From contig NC_088778.1 of the NCBI RefSeq assembly GCF_954871325.1, positions 16,829,666-16,893,665 of the forward strand: a stretch of DNA of 64,000 bases, read 5' to 3'. The notes under the pieces were generated by a model. The model did no database searches. It had not been told where the DNA came from and saw only the letters and a list, made by a program, of their open reading frames with translations. This stretch comes from Gordionus sp. m RMFG-2023. Its lineage: Eukaryota > Nematomorpha > Gordioida > Chordodea > Parachordodidae. A program made the translations under genes and the position numbers. Within the stretch, counting starts at the first letter, position 1, and each line of letters begins with the position of its first letter. Of this stretch, positions 11,252 to 23,222 are shown piece by piece.

Positions 11252-13925
11252 CAGGGGTGTCGTTAGCATTTATAATTTCAGGGGACTCAACTAAAAAAAA
11301 ATTTATATTATAATTATTCATATCTATTTCTTTTTAAATTTTTATATTATTACCTTTTTCATTTACTAATTTACTTTATCAATTAATTTCGTTTACAAGT
11401 TTTCCTTGTGGCGTAATATTTATCTATTATTTTTAAATTTCCCGGTATTATAATTTTTAAATTTTTAGTCATGGATATAGACTTTTTTTTAAAAAACGCT
11501 TAAGGTGAAAATCATGCCAAAAAGCAAAAAAGTATAGTATGATAATTTAATAAACAAAAGCAGTGAACTGATGATTTCCTCAAAAGAATCAATTCAAAAG
11601 GGGGATATGATTCCCATTTCATCAATAATTGATAAAAATAGGGTTAAAATTGCAAAAGAAAATAGAGGCAAGATAAAACTAACTATTGAGGCTATTTTAT
11701 ATTGTGGCTTGCAAGGCCTAGCACTTTGTGGCCACAAGGATTCAAGAAGCTTAAATTTTAATAATAATGATAACGAAGGTAATTTCCGCGGACTTTTAAA
11801 ATTTAAAGCATTAGGAGATCCTGTATTAATGGAGAGCCTCATTAGTACCAATAAAAATGCTACTTATCTCAGCCCTAGGATATAAAATGAGATAATTGAT
11901 ATTTGCAACAATATCATTTTAGAAAATCAATTCTGCCCCATGTTTCTCAATTTTGGCAGATGATACCACGGACATTGCTGGCATTGAGCAGATGTCGTTG
12001 TGTGCGCGATATGTAGATACTCATAAAAACATTATCAAGGAAATGTTTCTCCAATTTATTCCTGTTTCAAGCATGACTGGGACTGCTTTAGTCTGCTTTA
12101 GCTGACGTAATAATTGTAAATCTTAAAAAATTAAAAGTAATAATTAATCGTATTATATAATTATTTTAAAAAATATAGCTAAATATAAATATGATACGTG
12201 GGCAAGGGTATGATGGAGCACGTGCAATGAGTGGACAATTCAATGGGCTACAGGCATTTATTAAAAAAAATGCCCAACAGCTATATATGTCCACTGTGCT
12301 GCCCATTCACTCAACTTAGCAATATCGGATTCATGTTCTTTACCATTGATATCAAATTGCTTAGGTTTTTAATTATTAAATTAAATTTATCTAGCATCTA
12401 TGAGATGTTTAGATACCCCAAACGTCAAAATATTTTGAACAGAATTATATCTGAAACTCCTTGCCCAATAAGGAGAAAAAAATTGCAAAAAGCTTGTCCA
12501 ACAAGATGGAGTCTTCGACATCAAGCTGTAACAGCTTTTATCGAGTTAGAAGAGCCGATTATTAATGCTCTTATAGAAATATCACAATGTCTGAATAAGA
12601 TATTTCTTCAGAAGCAAGCAAGCAAGTTACTGGATTCAATACTTATACCAAATTTTTTTTTCGCATTAGAATGTATTAATAAATTATTTAATTATACAAC
12701 TATTTTATGTAATACTTTTCAAAAACCTGATATTGATTTGATTGAGATGACAGAGACAATTTTATTAGAACTCAATGAAATTAGAGCTAATGCTGATGAG
12801 GTTTCGTATTTTATATGTTAATATTGAATCAAAAGCAGAGCTATACGAGTTCAATATTCTCCCTCGACTTACAGTAAGGCAAACTTATCGTCCAAATATT
12901 AATATAGGGTCAATAGAAGAATATTATAAAATAAATGTCTTTATACCTCTTTTGGATACATTTATAACCCAAGTAAATTAAAGGTTTTTAATTTATCAAG
13001 AAACACTTATCAATCTGCAGATATTACTTCCGCAAAAGCCCTCTGAACCTTTTTCAGATGGTGATAGAAAAAAAATAAAATATTTGGAAGATTTTTATCA
13101 TGTAAACATTAATGTATCTCATGATGCTTTATTAGCTGAATGCCAATTATGGTATAAAAGATTAACTATGGTTGATATAGTCCCAAAAAATGCTATGATG
13201 CTTTGCATCATTTCAAACATCTTTTAGATTATTTTCCCAATATATTGAAATTATTATATCTATTAGCAACTCTTCCCATTATTACTGCAACTAATGAGAA
13301 AACATTCTCTTCTTTAAGAAGATTAAAAACGTACCTAAGAAGTACAACTTCTGAAAGTAGGTTGAATGGTCTGGCCCTTTTAAATATTCATAGGCATTTG
13401 ACGCCAAACACGGATGAGATAATTGAAAAATTAGCTCCCTCCCAACGAAGATTGGATTTTACATTATAAAAATATAATGTTTCTATAATATTTTTTGTGC
13501 TATCATTTTTTAATGTCTTATATATTTTTCTTTTACATAAAAATTATAATTATTCATATTTCCAAATTTTTTATACTTTATATATAAATTTTAAAAGCTC
13601 AAAAAAATTTAAATTTCTATTATGGATTATTTATTTTATCATCATATCCTGATTATATCCACTTAATATTTTATAATTCAGATTTATTTAAAGTATTTAT
13701 ATGCCGCCGGTTATATTCGTTTAATATTTTTTAAATCAAATTTATTTTTATATAACGGTTTATATATTTAATTTTTTATAATTCATATTAATTTAAATTT
13801 GTACATTAGAAATAGTTATTAATCCTAATAAATTTATGCTTGATATTTTTAAATAACAATAATTTTATTTTAAAAAATTTTAATTATCCCCCCCCCCCCA
13901 CACCAAATTCCTGCGTACGCTACTG
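11252..13925 (+). mobile_element. ZMYM1/DUF4371-like hAT element (most complete copy)
   Basis: The left end CAGGGGTGTCGTTAGC and the following leader align with the leader of the copy at 26.4-27.4 kb. On the right, the inverted terminus CAGTAGCGTACGCAGG ends at 13,925 after a C-run typical of this family. There is a second candidate right end at 14,302 (inverted CAGTCGCGTCACTAGG). The flanks ACTTTTAT (11244-11251) and ACTATTAT (14303-14310) match at seven of eight bases, which favours the outer end as the unit that inserted. The stretch 13,926-14,302 may be a separate element joined on. Transposase remains fill 11.5-13.47 kb. Confidence 0.7.
11513..13469 (+). pseudogene. hAT transposase, ZMYM1/DUF4371 type, frameshifted
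   Basis: Read across several frames, the order of conserved blocks is complete. There is GLALCGHKDS and NEGNFRGLLKFKA (11.7-11.8 kb), NEIIDICNNI, then ILADDTTDIAGIEQMSLCAR with the first catalytic Asp of the RNase-H fold (near 11,955). Next come RGQGYDGARAMSGQFNGLQ (near 12,200), VHCAAHSLNLAI, CPTRWSLRHQAVTAF (near 12,500), and the dimerisation domain NEKTFSSLRRLKTYLRS with NGLALLNIHRH (13,203-13,469, natural stop). At least four frame changes or stops interrupt it, so it cannot make a full protein. It would have cut and rejoined hAT ends carrying 8-bp duplications. Confidence 0.85.
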
Positions 13926-14302
13926 AGGTTAGGTTATGTCTAATTAATAATAGTCAATTAAGCTTTAACTGTTAAAGCTAAATTAATATTTATTGAGTGA
14001 CACAGAATTTGATTGCAAGCTGACATAGTTAAAATAAAATTTATGTATATTAATCTAATCTAATAATTAAAATTATATTCATTTAATAAAAATTTAGACA
14101 GTCTTATTAATTTTTAAATAATAAAATTAAATCTATATATTACTTAATAGAATATAAATCGTTCAAAGGTCAAAAAAAAAATTTATATTTAATCCAAGGA
14201 GTTAAGATTCCATTAGAAAAATTTTTTTTTTGCTTCAGGGGGCTATTCAAATTTTTCAGGGGGCTCGTGCTCCTGCGCCCCCCCCCCCTAGTGACGCGAC
14301 TG
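13926..14302. repeat. Left arm of an inverted repeat pair ending in a hAT-like terminus
   Basis: About 375 bp that recur in inverted orientation at 14,625-14,940. Shared landmarks in order are AGTCAATTAAGCTT, CACAGAATTTGA, GCAAGCTGACATA, GCTTCAGGGGGCT and TTTTTCAGGG, then a long C-run and CTAGTGAC. It lies directly against the hAT right terminus at 13,925. Confidence 0.65.
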
Positions 14303-14624
14303 ACTATTATTATTCATATTATGCTATATTATAAAATTATTATATCGCTTGACCTTTTATATTTTATTACAATATTTTATTATATTTTAAATATTTAAAT
14401 TATTGGAATATAAATTACTGTATATATTATTTTTATAAAGGAAAATATAAATAAAATGTAATTTCAGATAATATAAAATAATTAAAATAAAAATAGAAAT
14501 AGAAATAGAAATAAAGATTAAAATATATTATTAAAAAACTATAGAAAACAATGATAGACTAAAGTTATAATAATTATATATATTTTTTAATATATTCATT
14601 TCAAGTTTTATTCAAAAGTCAAAT

Positions 14625-14940
14625 GAAGTCACTAGAGGGGGGGGGGGGCTCATGGGCTCGAGTTCCCTGAAAAATTTGAAAAGCCCCCTGAAGCAATTAA
14701 TTTTATTATTTAAAAATTAATAAGACTATTTTAATCTTTATTAAATAAATACTATTTTAATTATTGATTAGATTATTACATATAAATTATATTTTCATTA
14801 TGTCAGCTTGCATTCAAATTCTGTGTTAAAAATAGACTCTCAATATCACTCACTAAATATTAATTTAGCATTTACAGTTGAAGCTTAATTGACTTTTATT
14901 ATTTAAATTATTATATAACCCTAATGTATTAATATCTCAT
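14625..14940. repeat. Right arm of the inverted repeat pair
   Basis: Reverse-complement copy of 13,926-14,302, starting at GTCACTAG plus a long G-run and ending near the counterpart of AGGTTATAT. The ~320 bp between the arms are AT-rich and uncoded. The arms are diverged, so the arrangement is old. Confidence 0.65.
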
Positions 14941-15543
14941 TTATTAATTGAAAATTAACAAGTTTAATATTGTAATTAGCCGAGTTCAAAATCACTAATC
15001 AACTATATTATTCATTTTTAAATTTAATTATCATACTTCTTCCTAAAAATATTTTTAAGATCCAAATAAGTATAAGAGATTTATTTATAAAAAGTAAGTA
15101 GGCATATAGCTTATAATCCTCTATTATATATAATTGATTATCAAACAGTTATATAATATATTACAGTTAATATTAATAAATTTTACTAGTAAATACTTTT
15201 GATAATAAATATAATAAAATTTGCATTCAATTCTTTGACGCCATCTATTTATTTAAAATATCATTAATTTTAAACATCATATTATTCATCCCACAATGGA
15301 TGTAGTAAATTAGATATCTTTTCTTCTCTTTTTTACGTGTTTGTTTTTAAGAAAGCTATTTTTCTAATTCTTTGAAAAACAGTTTTGAGTTAAATACGTG
15401 CATATTTTTGATAATTACGAGCTACTATTATTTTAAGTTATAATATACCAACTTGAGGTGGTGCGACAATAATATATAAAATCTTAATTGCTTTCATCAT
15501 ATCACTCTGGTTCTTATTTTATAGTTATAAAATATTTCATATC
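14941..15543. other. AT-rich DNA with nothing recognisable
   Basis: No coding frame, RNA gene or clear repeat is seen in this stretch. Confidence 0.5.
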
Positions 15544-15680
15544 CAGGGTTGCCATGTCTCCCCCCATCAGCGGGAGACTCCCGCAATTTTTTAGTTTACA
15601 CGCAGACATCTCTCTTCCGCAAAACTACCGCAATTGGAAATCTCTCGCAAAAATCTACCACAATTTTTTAATTTTTTTTA
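15544..15680. mobile_element. Possible transposon terminus with a GGGAGACTCCCG palindrome
   Basis: Begins CAGGGTTGCCATGTCTCC, the shape of a hAT-type end. It continues into CAGCGGGAGACTCCCGC, a short perfect inverted repeat, and then three spaced CCGCAA/TCGCAA motifs. No opposite terminus was found nearby, so this is probably a solo end. The 68-codon frame overlapping it is not a recognised gene. Confidence 0.35.
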
Positions 15681-15937
15681 AAATAATATTTTAATGTTTT
15701 TAATATATAAATAATAATTTGAGAGACAGTAATTGATTATTTTTATATTTTTAAAATATATTTTAAATATTTATTGGAAAAACATGTCTAGTTTGTAAAT
15801 TTCTTATTATCCTATTATTTTTATCCAATAATAAATCAACATCATTTCATTCATATAAGTCAATACAGGGGAGTATATCGTATATCAACATCGATATCAA
15901 TGCGAAGATATTTTCTAAAATAATAAATAATACAGAT

Positions 15938-16075
15938 TAGTGATCTGCATCGGGCCTAATTTTTCAAGCCCGGCCCGGCCAGAAATTTTTTTTAAAAAAG
16001 TTTTCCCGGCCCGAACCCGAATTTTTTTTATTCATCCCAAAGTAAAAGTTATTTGTCCGCCCGATAGAAATTAAT
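15938..16075. mobile_element. GC-rich hAT-like MITE copy (CCCGGCCCG family)
   Basis: Starts TAGTGATCTGCATCGGGC, nearly the same as the left end of the element at 20,409. It carries runs of CCCGGCCCG alternating with TTTTTTTAAAAAA. The right end is not clear. It is a member of the dispersed family described at 20,409-20,631. Confidence 0.55.
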
Positions 16076-16249
16076 TTTTTTTAGCTTTTAGTTTATTTTT
16101 TATGTTACATTTTGTATTTTCTTAGTAGACACTAGACAGACAATTTATTTAGTATTTAATTATTTATTTAAAATACTATCAAAAATACCTATAAACCAAA
16201 CAAATAATAATTATAATGTTAAATTACACAACTATATATTAGATTCATA

Positions 16250-16720
16250 TTTATAATTATCATTTAAAAATATCAAAGCATCAACATTTTCAGGTTTCAG
16301 CTTCTTTCTTCTAATAGCCTTCCAGTCTTTGAAAAAGTTCTCTCTGACGTTGTGGACGTTAAATAGCTAGAATTTTTCTAGCCAATTTCGTCATCTTTGG
16401 TAATCTAATTTCATTTTTGCTCCACCATTTTAATAAATCTTTTTCTGGATCTATATTTTCTATATTCTCTTTTATATTCAAAATCTTATAAATTTCAAGC
16501 TCATCTGTTTATTTTTTTTTCAAATTCTTCCTCATTGTCCTCCCATCTTTCATATTCATTGTCTGATATATAAAAATAAGATAAATAGAACAATTTTAAA
16601 TGTACCTTTAGATCTTTTAGGAGATTCCATAAATTTGTCTTTATTATATTCTTTATCAAACGTATTATTGTATTTGCCTTAATTATAGCCTTTATCAAAG
16701 GTATTCGTTTGAAACGGATA
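16250..16720 (-). pseudogene. Ac/ZBED-type hAT transposase C-terminus
   Basis: Minus-strand reading gives DELEIYKILNIKEN, then LLKWWSKNEIRLPKMTKLAR and KILAI, then TTSERTFSKTGRLLEERS and LKPENVDALIFLND. The sequence W-W, P-x-x-x-x-L-A-R-K-x-L-A-I, S-E-R-x-F-S, and N-V-x-x-L-I-F-L is the classic dimerisation domain of Ac/ZBED1-like hATs. Three reading frames are needed, so it is broken. The 65-codon frame at 16,501-16,698 (MIKAIIKANTIIRL onward, with DNEYERWEDNEEEFEKKI) is its upstream part. No termini could be assigned. Confidence 0.8.
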
Positions 16721-17499
16721 TTTATAATAGCATAATTTTTTTGTAATTATTATTTATCTTATTGACAATCAACATATTTTAATCTGCCATTTTTTTGTCA
16801 TGCTTGTCAATTGTTCTAATTTTACCCGCTTCAGTTATAGTTTTCACTGTTCCTTGAAGTGCAAAGTAAAATCTAAATGCAAAATGTTATAGTCTGTTAA
16901 CACATTGACGTGATCTCCTCAAAAGATAAGGCTTTAATAGAATCTTCGTCGCCATTAAAGATCTATAGAAAAGCATGTTAGACTTAGGTAATAATCAATA
17001 TAGATTTTATTATATATTCATTCCGAGTTTTATTAAAAAGTCAAATAAAATATATAATTTTTACAATAACAAAATTAATAAACAATTTTAAAATAATGTT
17101 GATTTAACGGATAAAAAAAACTAGTGGAATTATTTACTAATAAATTTGATAAATTATCTTCTTTTTTTAATTAGGAAGCTAGTTTTTGTTTAAAAAATGT
17201 AAGTCCAACTGAATATCAATATAAAGATATCTTTTTAAATTTTTTTGGTAATAAGAATATTGAATTAGTTTATCATAAATTTAAGAAAAAATTTATTTTT
17301 TTAAAAAATGGCAAGTCAAAATTATTTTTTAAAAGTGTAAAATATCCAAAGTACTATACAAGAAGTGAGAAACACAATAAAACTCATAGTAAAAAAAAAT
17401 TTCTCCCCACCTCCTACTAAATTCCTAGCTACGCCTATGATCCTTAAAATTTTATCCTCCCAACCTGAACCGAATCCCTAAAGGTGTCAGAAAAGCTAT
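16721..17499. other. AT-rich DNA, possibly further decayed hAT sequence
   Basis: No frame could be assigned. The right part has an oligo-A run and then CCCCACCTCC with TAAATTCCTAGCTACGCC (17,400-17,440), which looks like an eroded hAT right end and could close the element to its left. Confidence 0.35.
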
Positions 17500-17830
17500 T
17501 TTAACCTTTTGATAATTTAACTCTTTTAAATATGATTAATAATCAGTTTTAATTGACTGATAGGTATCAATATTAATTTTATTGTTGTTTGACGGTGCCA
17601 CTACCTATGTTAGCATATATATGTAATATCAGTCCTAAAATTTATTCTTCCTTATTATAGATATAATTTGACAGAAGAGAATCGAAAATATTTTTGTCAG
17701 GTTCAATATTATTTTTTTAGAGAATAACGATAAAATTTAAAAAAATCTTATTTCTTCACATTATTCTAATACGCTTGTTTGCAAAATGGTTTGAACCAGG
17801 ATTCAAAGGTTCGAACCAATTCTTGTGAAT
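17500..17830. repeat. Direct repeat copy A (about 330 bp)
   Basis: Shares ordered landmarks with 18,853-19,165: TAATAATC, TTGACTGATAG, TTTGACGGTGCC versus TTTGACAATGCC, AAAATTTATTCTTCC, GATATAATTTGACAGAAGAG, and finally CTTGTTTG and AAATGGT. The two copies are in the same orientation, about 1.35 kb apart, and well diverged. Whether they are ends of one element or two insertions is unclear. Confidence 0.55.
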
Positions 17831-17999
17831 TTTTATTTAAAAAGAAAGCAATATATGACATAATAATACTATAATATAAAACTATGTATAAAGAATTAAA
17901 AATAAAGTACACAATAATATCAAAAATTATAATGGTATAAGAAAGGAGATAGCTAAGTGAATGGTACAAGCCAAGAATTAAACATTAGATAATTGGACA

Positions 18000-18850
18000 G
18001 AATTATTTTGACAGCCATATTTTATTTTGGTTTACAAAATGGGTGGTGTTTATTTTCAAAGATTGAAACGGTTTAAAGACTCAGGCTTGCCCAAACGAGT
18101 AGGAGGATATAGCTATGATGGGGACCAAGTGATTATCACCCACTTGGGAATATATTTGGCATTGTAATGATTCAGCCCTGAGAAGAGGGTCATGTATATT
18201 ATTAGAAGGGGCAATATTCAAGTATAATCCCAGACCAAGGGTTTACCTAAATCAAAGGGATAATTTTGCAGTTAGGGCATTTTTTATCTATGCAATATGG
18301 GTTCAAGAATTCACGAGATATTTGCATTATTGCTGTAGCAATTAGTGTAATTATTTTGTTATGTCGATTAATTTTTGATATGAATTTACAATAGAGTGCA
18401 TGGCGTTCAAAACAGTCTGCTATCTATTGATTTAAAAATGGTATTCCTGGAAGCAAACTATTTGCATAACGAAATGAAATGTCATCTATTAGTTGATTAA
18501 GATACTGTGGTAAAAATCAAGCCATTCATGGCCGAGTGGTTGAAATTAAGCATTTTGAGGAGGGATTTGTATTGGTGATCCTCGCTCAAGTTGAGGAAAG
18601 CGAAGGAACCAGATACCAATCCTAGATCCCACCTTCTTGCTTTGATGAATCTGGTTGAGGTGTAAGGCTTAGTTCATCAAACTATCAATTACCAATGAAA
18701 TTATTTGGGAAATGATGTGTTTTACTGATTTTGTGGAAGATATGAAAGAAACAAGACCAATAGTTATAGTTAGCGCAGATCTCAGTCCTACGCTTCCTGA
18801 TTTGCAAGGAAGAGTTACTTGGAGTCAGGAGTTATAATCATATTTAATAT
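18000..18850. other. Moderately GC-richer segment between the direct repeats
   Basis: Not recognised. It contains TGGCCGAGTGGTTGAAA at about 18,530, which fits a tRNA-Leu/Ser A box, but no convincing B box or acceptor stem follows. It could be a decayed tRNA-related SINE. Composition is distinctly less AT-rich than the flanks. Confidence 0.3.
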
Positions 18851-18852
18851 TT

Positions 18853-19165
18853 AGAAACTCTTTTTTTTAAATTCCTTTAAAATGACTAATAATCCATTTT
18901 GTTTGACTGATAGTTATTAGTAAATAATTTTCGATATATATATATTATTTGACAATGCCGCTACCGAAGTTAACGCACTAAAATTTATTCTTCCTAAAGA
19001 TATAATTTGACAGAAGAGAATCTAAAATTGTGCACATTTCAATAAACATTTTAAAGAATTGGGAAAATTTTTTTAAGAAAATGTTATTTTCTTTACACAA
19101 TTCTAATATGCTTGTTTGATAAATGGTATGAACAGGATTGTAAAAGTTCAAACCCAATCGATATT
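18853..19165. repeat. Direct repeat copy B
   Basis: Diverged direct copy of 17,500-17,830; see that entry for shared landmarks. Confidence 0.55.
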
Positions 19166-20400
19166 ATTATATTTGGCCATTCGAACTTTAATCATTAATT
19201 TTACCTGAACCGAACCAGTAATCGTTACGACTTGGATCGCTGGTCTTATTGCATTTTATATAATTAGTGGTAACACTAAATTTATTTTTTCTTAATTTAA
19301 TTAATATTTTATTGTTCGGTATATTATTATTTTCTATCTGTAACTATTTTATTAATTAAAATAATCTAAATAATATTTCATTTCATTTCTTTTATTAAAT
19401 TTTCATTTTTTATTATATTATGTTTTTTAATTAACCTAAATAAACTTTCTTTACTGTTTATAACCTTTTATGGTAGTCACCTCTTTAAGCATCTTACTTC
19501 ACTCCTTTCTCTTTAAATACTTCCCTTTTATGAATCATATTAACTTTAATATTCTTTTCTATTTGATGTTCATTTTGTGACGCACGATTTTTCTTTATTT
19601 TTTTATGAATCACTATTTACTACCCATTTTTGCCTATTTTCTAAGACTATTTACTATTGATTCTGATTAATATCTTATTCACGTGATTAAACAATTTACC
19701 TTTTTCTTTCTCTTTGACCAAATCATTTTATTATATTCGCAATAAAATCGATGCTGTTTGAAACAACCCCTTCACTCTATCTAATTTCTTAAATTATGAT
19801 AATTATTTTTATCTTACAATTCTTCCTTGAAAACGTTAAATTATATTATATTTTTTTAAAATTTCACTTAATTGTTTTAAAAGGAATAAATGTAAAAAAA
19901 CATGTTACTCTTTGTTCAGACAATTCAGATCATATAGAATATAATAACAGCTGATTCTTAAAAAAAATTATATTTAAGGCAATCAATAAAATTTAATTTA
20001 CTTAAAATTCTATATATCTATCGCAAATAACGTTTCCTAAATATTTAATTTGTTAGTTTTATGGTAGATTCTAATACTCACTCTTAAAGGGAAAAATCTA
20101 TATATGTTATCTACGATTCTGGAAAAATGTTTGGAATCTGTGTTTCCAGTTAAAATCGCTAAGTTCAATCGATAAGATATCCCAATTTGAACATACCATT
20201 GGTGTCAGCCCCATCACGATGTGAAAGATATTTAGAGTATATAAAGTGTAAGTTCAATGTCCTTTTAGTATAATAATGTATTATATTTTAAGTTTGTGGC
20301 AAAGATGGTTTGTAGATAAAAAATATTCAAAATATTTCTCGAATGTAAAGACATGCAACAAGTTTTAAAGATAAATATATTTTTAAAAATAAGAATATAT
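19166..20400. other. AT-rich DNA with nothing recognisable
   Basis: No coding frame, RNA gene or clear repeat was found in this 1.2-kb stretch. Confidence 0.5.
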
Positions 20401-20408
20401 ATATCGAT

Positions 20409-20631
20409 TAGTGAACTGCATCGGGCATAATTTTTCAAGCCCCATCCGGCCTGAAACCTTTTTTAAAAATGTTTAGCCGACCCGACCCGAACCCGAAATT
20501 TTTTTAAAAAAGTTTTGCCGGCCAAGCCCGAATCCTAATTTTTTTTTAATTTTTTTTTTTAAAAAAAAAAATAATTTTTATAATTACTCAAAATAAAAGA
20601 CCCGGGCCGGGCTTAACTTTTTAGATCTCTA
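20409..20631. mobile_element. GC-rich hAT-like MITE, 223 bp (CCCGGCCCG family)
   Basis: The left end is TAGTGAACTGCATCGGGC; the right end read in reverse is TAGAGATCTAAAAAGTTAAG. The flanks ATATCGAT (20401-20408) and ATGGCGAT (20632-20639) match at six of eight bases, consistent with an aged hAT duplication. Inside, GC-rich blocks (GACCCGACCCGAACCC, CCCGGGCCGGGC) alternate with A/T runs. There is no coding capacity. Relatives lie at 15.9, 26.3, 46.4 and 47.8-49.1 kb. Confidence 0.7.
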
Positions 20632-20639
20632 ATGGCGAT

Positions 20640-21600
20640 AGTAATTTACTCGTGGTTGTTAATAATCTCAAATGTTTTATGCATCTTAGTCTAGAATGAT
20701 TATATGGTATTCATATTCTGAAAGTGTTAGAACAAAATTACAATGGATAATATGCCAGTTAAGTATAGGATATTTTTTCCCTCTTCTTTTATTTGTATAT
20801 CACTTTATATTTACAATGACACCGACTTCTTTGAATTAAAAAGAACTCGTCAACTGAGTTTAATATTTTTATACATTGATCATTAATATAATGGTGATTG
20901 AGTTCCAACTATATTTTATAGGTTCATCCATATAATGTCAAATTTTAAATTATAATTATAGTAATCAGAAAATAGGCACAGAGTATTATAATTTTGTTGA
21001 GCAATACGGTGCGATTCAAAGAGATTTTTGTGACAATGAAAATGTCTATCGCATTCCATGTATAAAATTTCATAACATATATATGATTACATATCCGTAA
21101 GTTTAATTTTTTTTAAAACTTTTTATAGAGAACTCGATAGAAAAGATGGACACAAAATAACTTAATATAGAATTTCTTATTATAGTGAGTTTTTACAGAA
21201 TTATAAAAAATAAGGTTTTATTATATATTTTTTATTATTAAAATAAACTAAATCCATTAATAAATTTAAATTTATTTTGTATATGGTTATGGAAAATTAA
21301 AAATTTACTAAATACATTCTATTTAATGAATATATTATAGACTAAATATTAATTATTTTATGAGGTTGTCTATTATAATATAGTGATAATGTCACGCTAG
21401 TTGCGCTTGCTCTCTATTATTCTGTTAACATAGAGTTATAGATAGGCTTGTAACCGAATGAATTATTTTTTTCAATACAAATAAACAAATAATATAAAAA
21501 TGAATATAAATGGAAATAAATGAAATGATGGAGGTAGTATACAGGTCTACAGTAAATAATAATATTAGTTTTTAGGTCAATTTCGGGGGAAAGGTAACCA
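20640..21600. other. AT-rich DNA with nothing recognisable
   Basis: No supported gene or repeat in this interval. Confidence 0.45.
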
Positions 21601-21792
21601 ATTTACTAGATTCTGTAATGGGGTATATTTTTTTCTAACTAAATAAAACAAGGCTTCCGAAATTATAAGTGATCTATTTAGATTAAATCATTCAGTGTTA
21701 TTATGGTATAAAGGAATGCGCTAGTAACTCGCTATCACTTTGTATGTGTCTCCAAATCGCTTGGGTCATATGAAAAAAACACCCTCATACAG

Positions 21793-22474
21793 TTATTGAT
21801 GAAAATGAATGAGTAGAGAGGCATTTATTTCCGCCTGCTCAAAATCGATCATTATCGATATAGGATTTAGATTATTTTGTAATCTTTTTATCTCATCCAA
21901 AACCCTTATATATGTAATCTGGGTTTTGTTCGGTAATAGGGCAAAAATTGTGGGTACAAACGTTTTATGATATAGGGTATGGAGGTCCAAAATTGGTAAA
22001 AAATTAAGGGGGGGGGGTATCTTGAACGTGCCATCTGCATACCGGTGATTGCTTTCCGCAATCAATGTAAGGTTTTAGACGGTGGCAAATATCAAAATTC
22101 TTGCCAGTTCCGGTTGCAAATGCTTGCTGTCATATTGAAGGAATGGCAACTCCGATCATGTTATTCTATAGCTATCCGGTAAATCTAGATCATAACTGTT
22201 CATCAGGCTAGGTAATGGAAAACCTATAAGTTATCTATCCCGCTGAATGGTCTGTTTTATTGACGAAATGAGTGGAAAGGTAGCATGAATGGATGGGGAT
22301 GCTTATAATTTTTTGAGATGTATTAGTCACCTCAATGGCACGCTTTTTGATGTTATTTAAGCATTCGGTTTTTAAGACCTTAGTACTATCTAACACTGAC
22401 ATTTGATATATTGCACCACCCATTGCAGCGGGCAGGCCTACCATCCAATAATTTATAAGACTACACATATCCAT
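21793..22474 (-). pseudogene. MULE (Mutator-like) transposase fragment
   Basis: The 90-codon frame (21,793-22,065) reads YADGTFKIPPP, TFVPTIFALLPNKTQITYIR and LNPISIMIDFEQAEINA. This is the MULE transposase catalytic domain: the first Asp is residue 11 (ADGTFK) and the second residue 74 (MIDFEQ). The upstream frame (22,235-22,474) has LNNIKKRAIEVTNTSQKIIS, the helical segment that precedes this domain in animal MULEs (typically RRAEETND-TPNQIIS). The third catalytic acidic residue and the zinc-binding N-terminus are not seen. The two frames are out of register, so it is dead. No terminal repeats were found. MULEs normally leave 8-11-bp duplications, like the foldback element at 1.5-6.4 kb. 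Confidence 0.8.
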
Positions 22475-23214
22475 ATTGTTTTTTTATTATCGTTCTCTCT
22501 TTGAATATGTATTGAACATGAACAAGTTGTTTTGATCCACGTTCACTAATTTAAAGGCATTAAAAAAAGTAAACTATAATATAAAAAATTATAAATGATA
22601 TACAGAAATAAGATTATATTTACCTTCTTTAAATAGTAATTCTCAATTTATAATGATTAAATTATGGAAAGAAATTATAAAGATTAAATTATGGAAGGAA
22701 ATAAAAAATATTAAAGTTTTCTACAAACTTTTTAAAATTTTTATAAGAAGAAAAAGAGAAAATTTTAAGATATAATATAATTCTATTTATTAATTTGTTG
22801 TCTAAAGTTAGGCGGTAAAAAATAAGAAAAAGGAGATTTCGATTTTATGTTTAATTTAGATTATAAAATTTATAATATAATGATTGAATTCTTTAAAATT
22901 ATTGAACAAAAAAAGAAAATCCGAAAATAAAATATAATTTTATTTATTTTTTTTGTTGTCTAAAATTAGGCGGGAAAAGGGTTATTAAAGATTTAACATA
23001 ATTTTGGTTATTCTTTCTTATCGTATTTATCAGGGGGGGGGGGATATTGTTTTTTAAACTTTAATAATTTTATTTTCAATTAGTATATTTATAATTTTCC
23101 CATAATATAAATAAATATGTGTTAATTTGTTTTTTTATTATTTTATAATAGAAAAAATTGGTCTAAACATCGGGCCGATTTGGATCTATTTTTAAAAACG
23201 GCATTAAGATTTTA
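22475..23214. other. AT-rich DNA with short repeats
   Basis: Short internal duplications such as TTATGGAA(A/G)GAAAT near 22,660-22,700 and GTTGTCTAAA(G/A)TTAGGCGG at about 22,798 and 22,960. A G-run lies at about 23,032. No gene. Confidence 0.4.
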
Positions 23215-23222
23215 GTCAAAAT

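Noticed and set aside
11594-11851. 85-codon minus-strand frame
   Set aside because: Antisense of the hAT transposase, which carries the conserved NEGNFRGLLKFKA block on the plus strand.
18525-18620. A tRNA-Leu/Ser gene suggested by TGGCCGAGTGGTTGAAA
   Set aside because: No matching acceptor strand and no B box with the right spacing.
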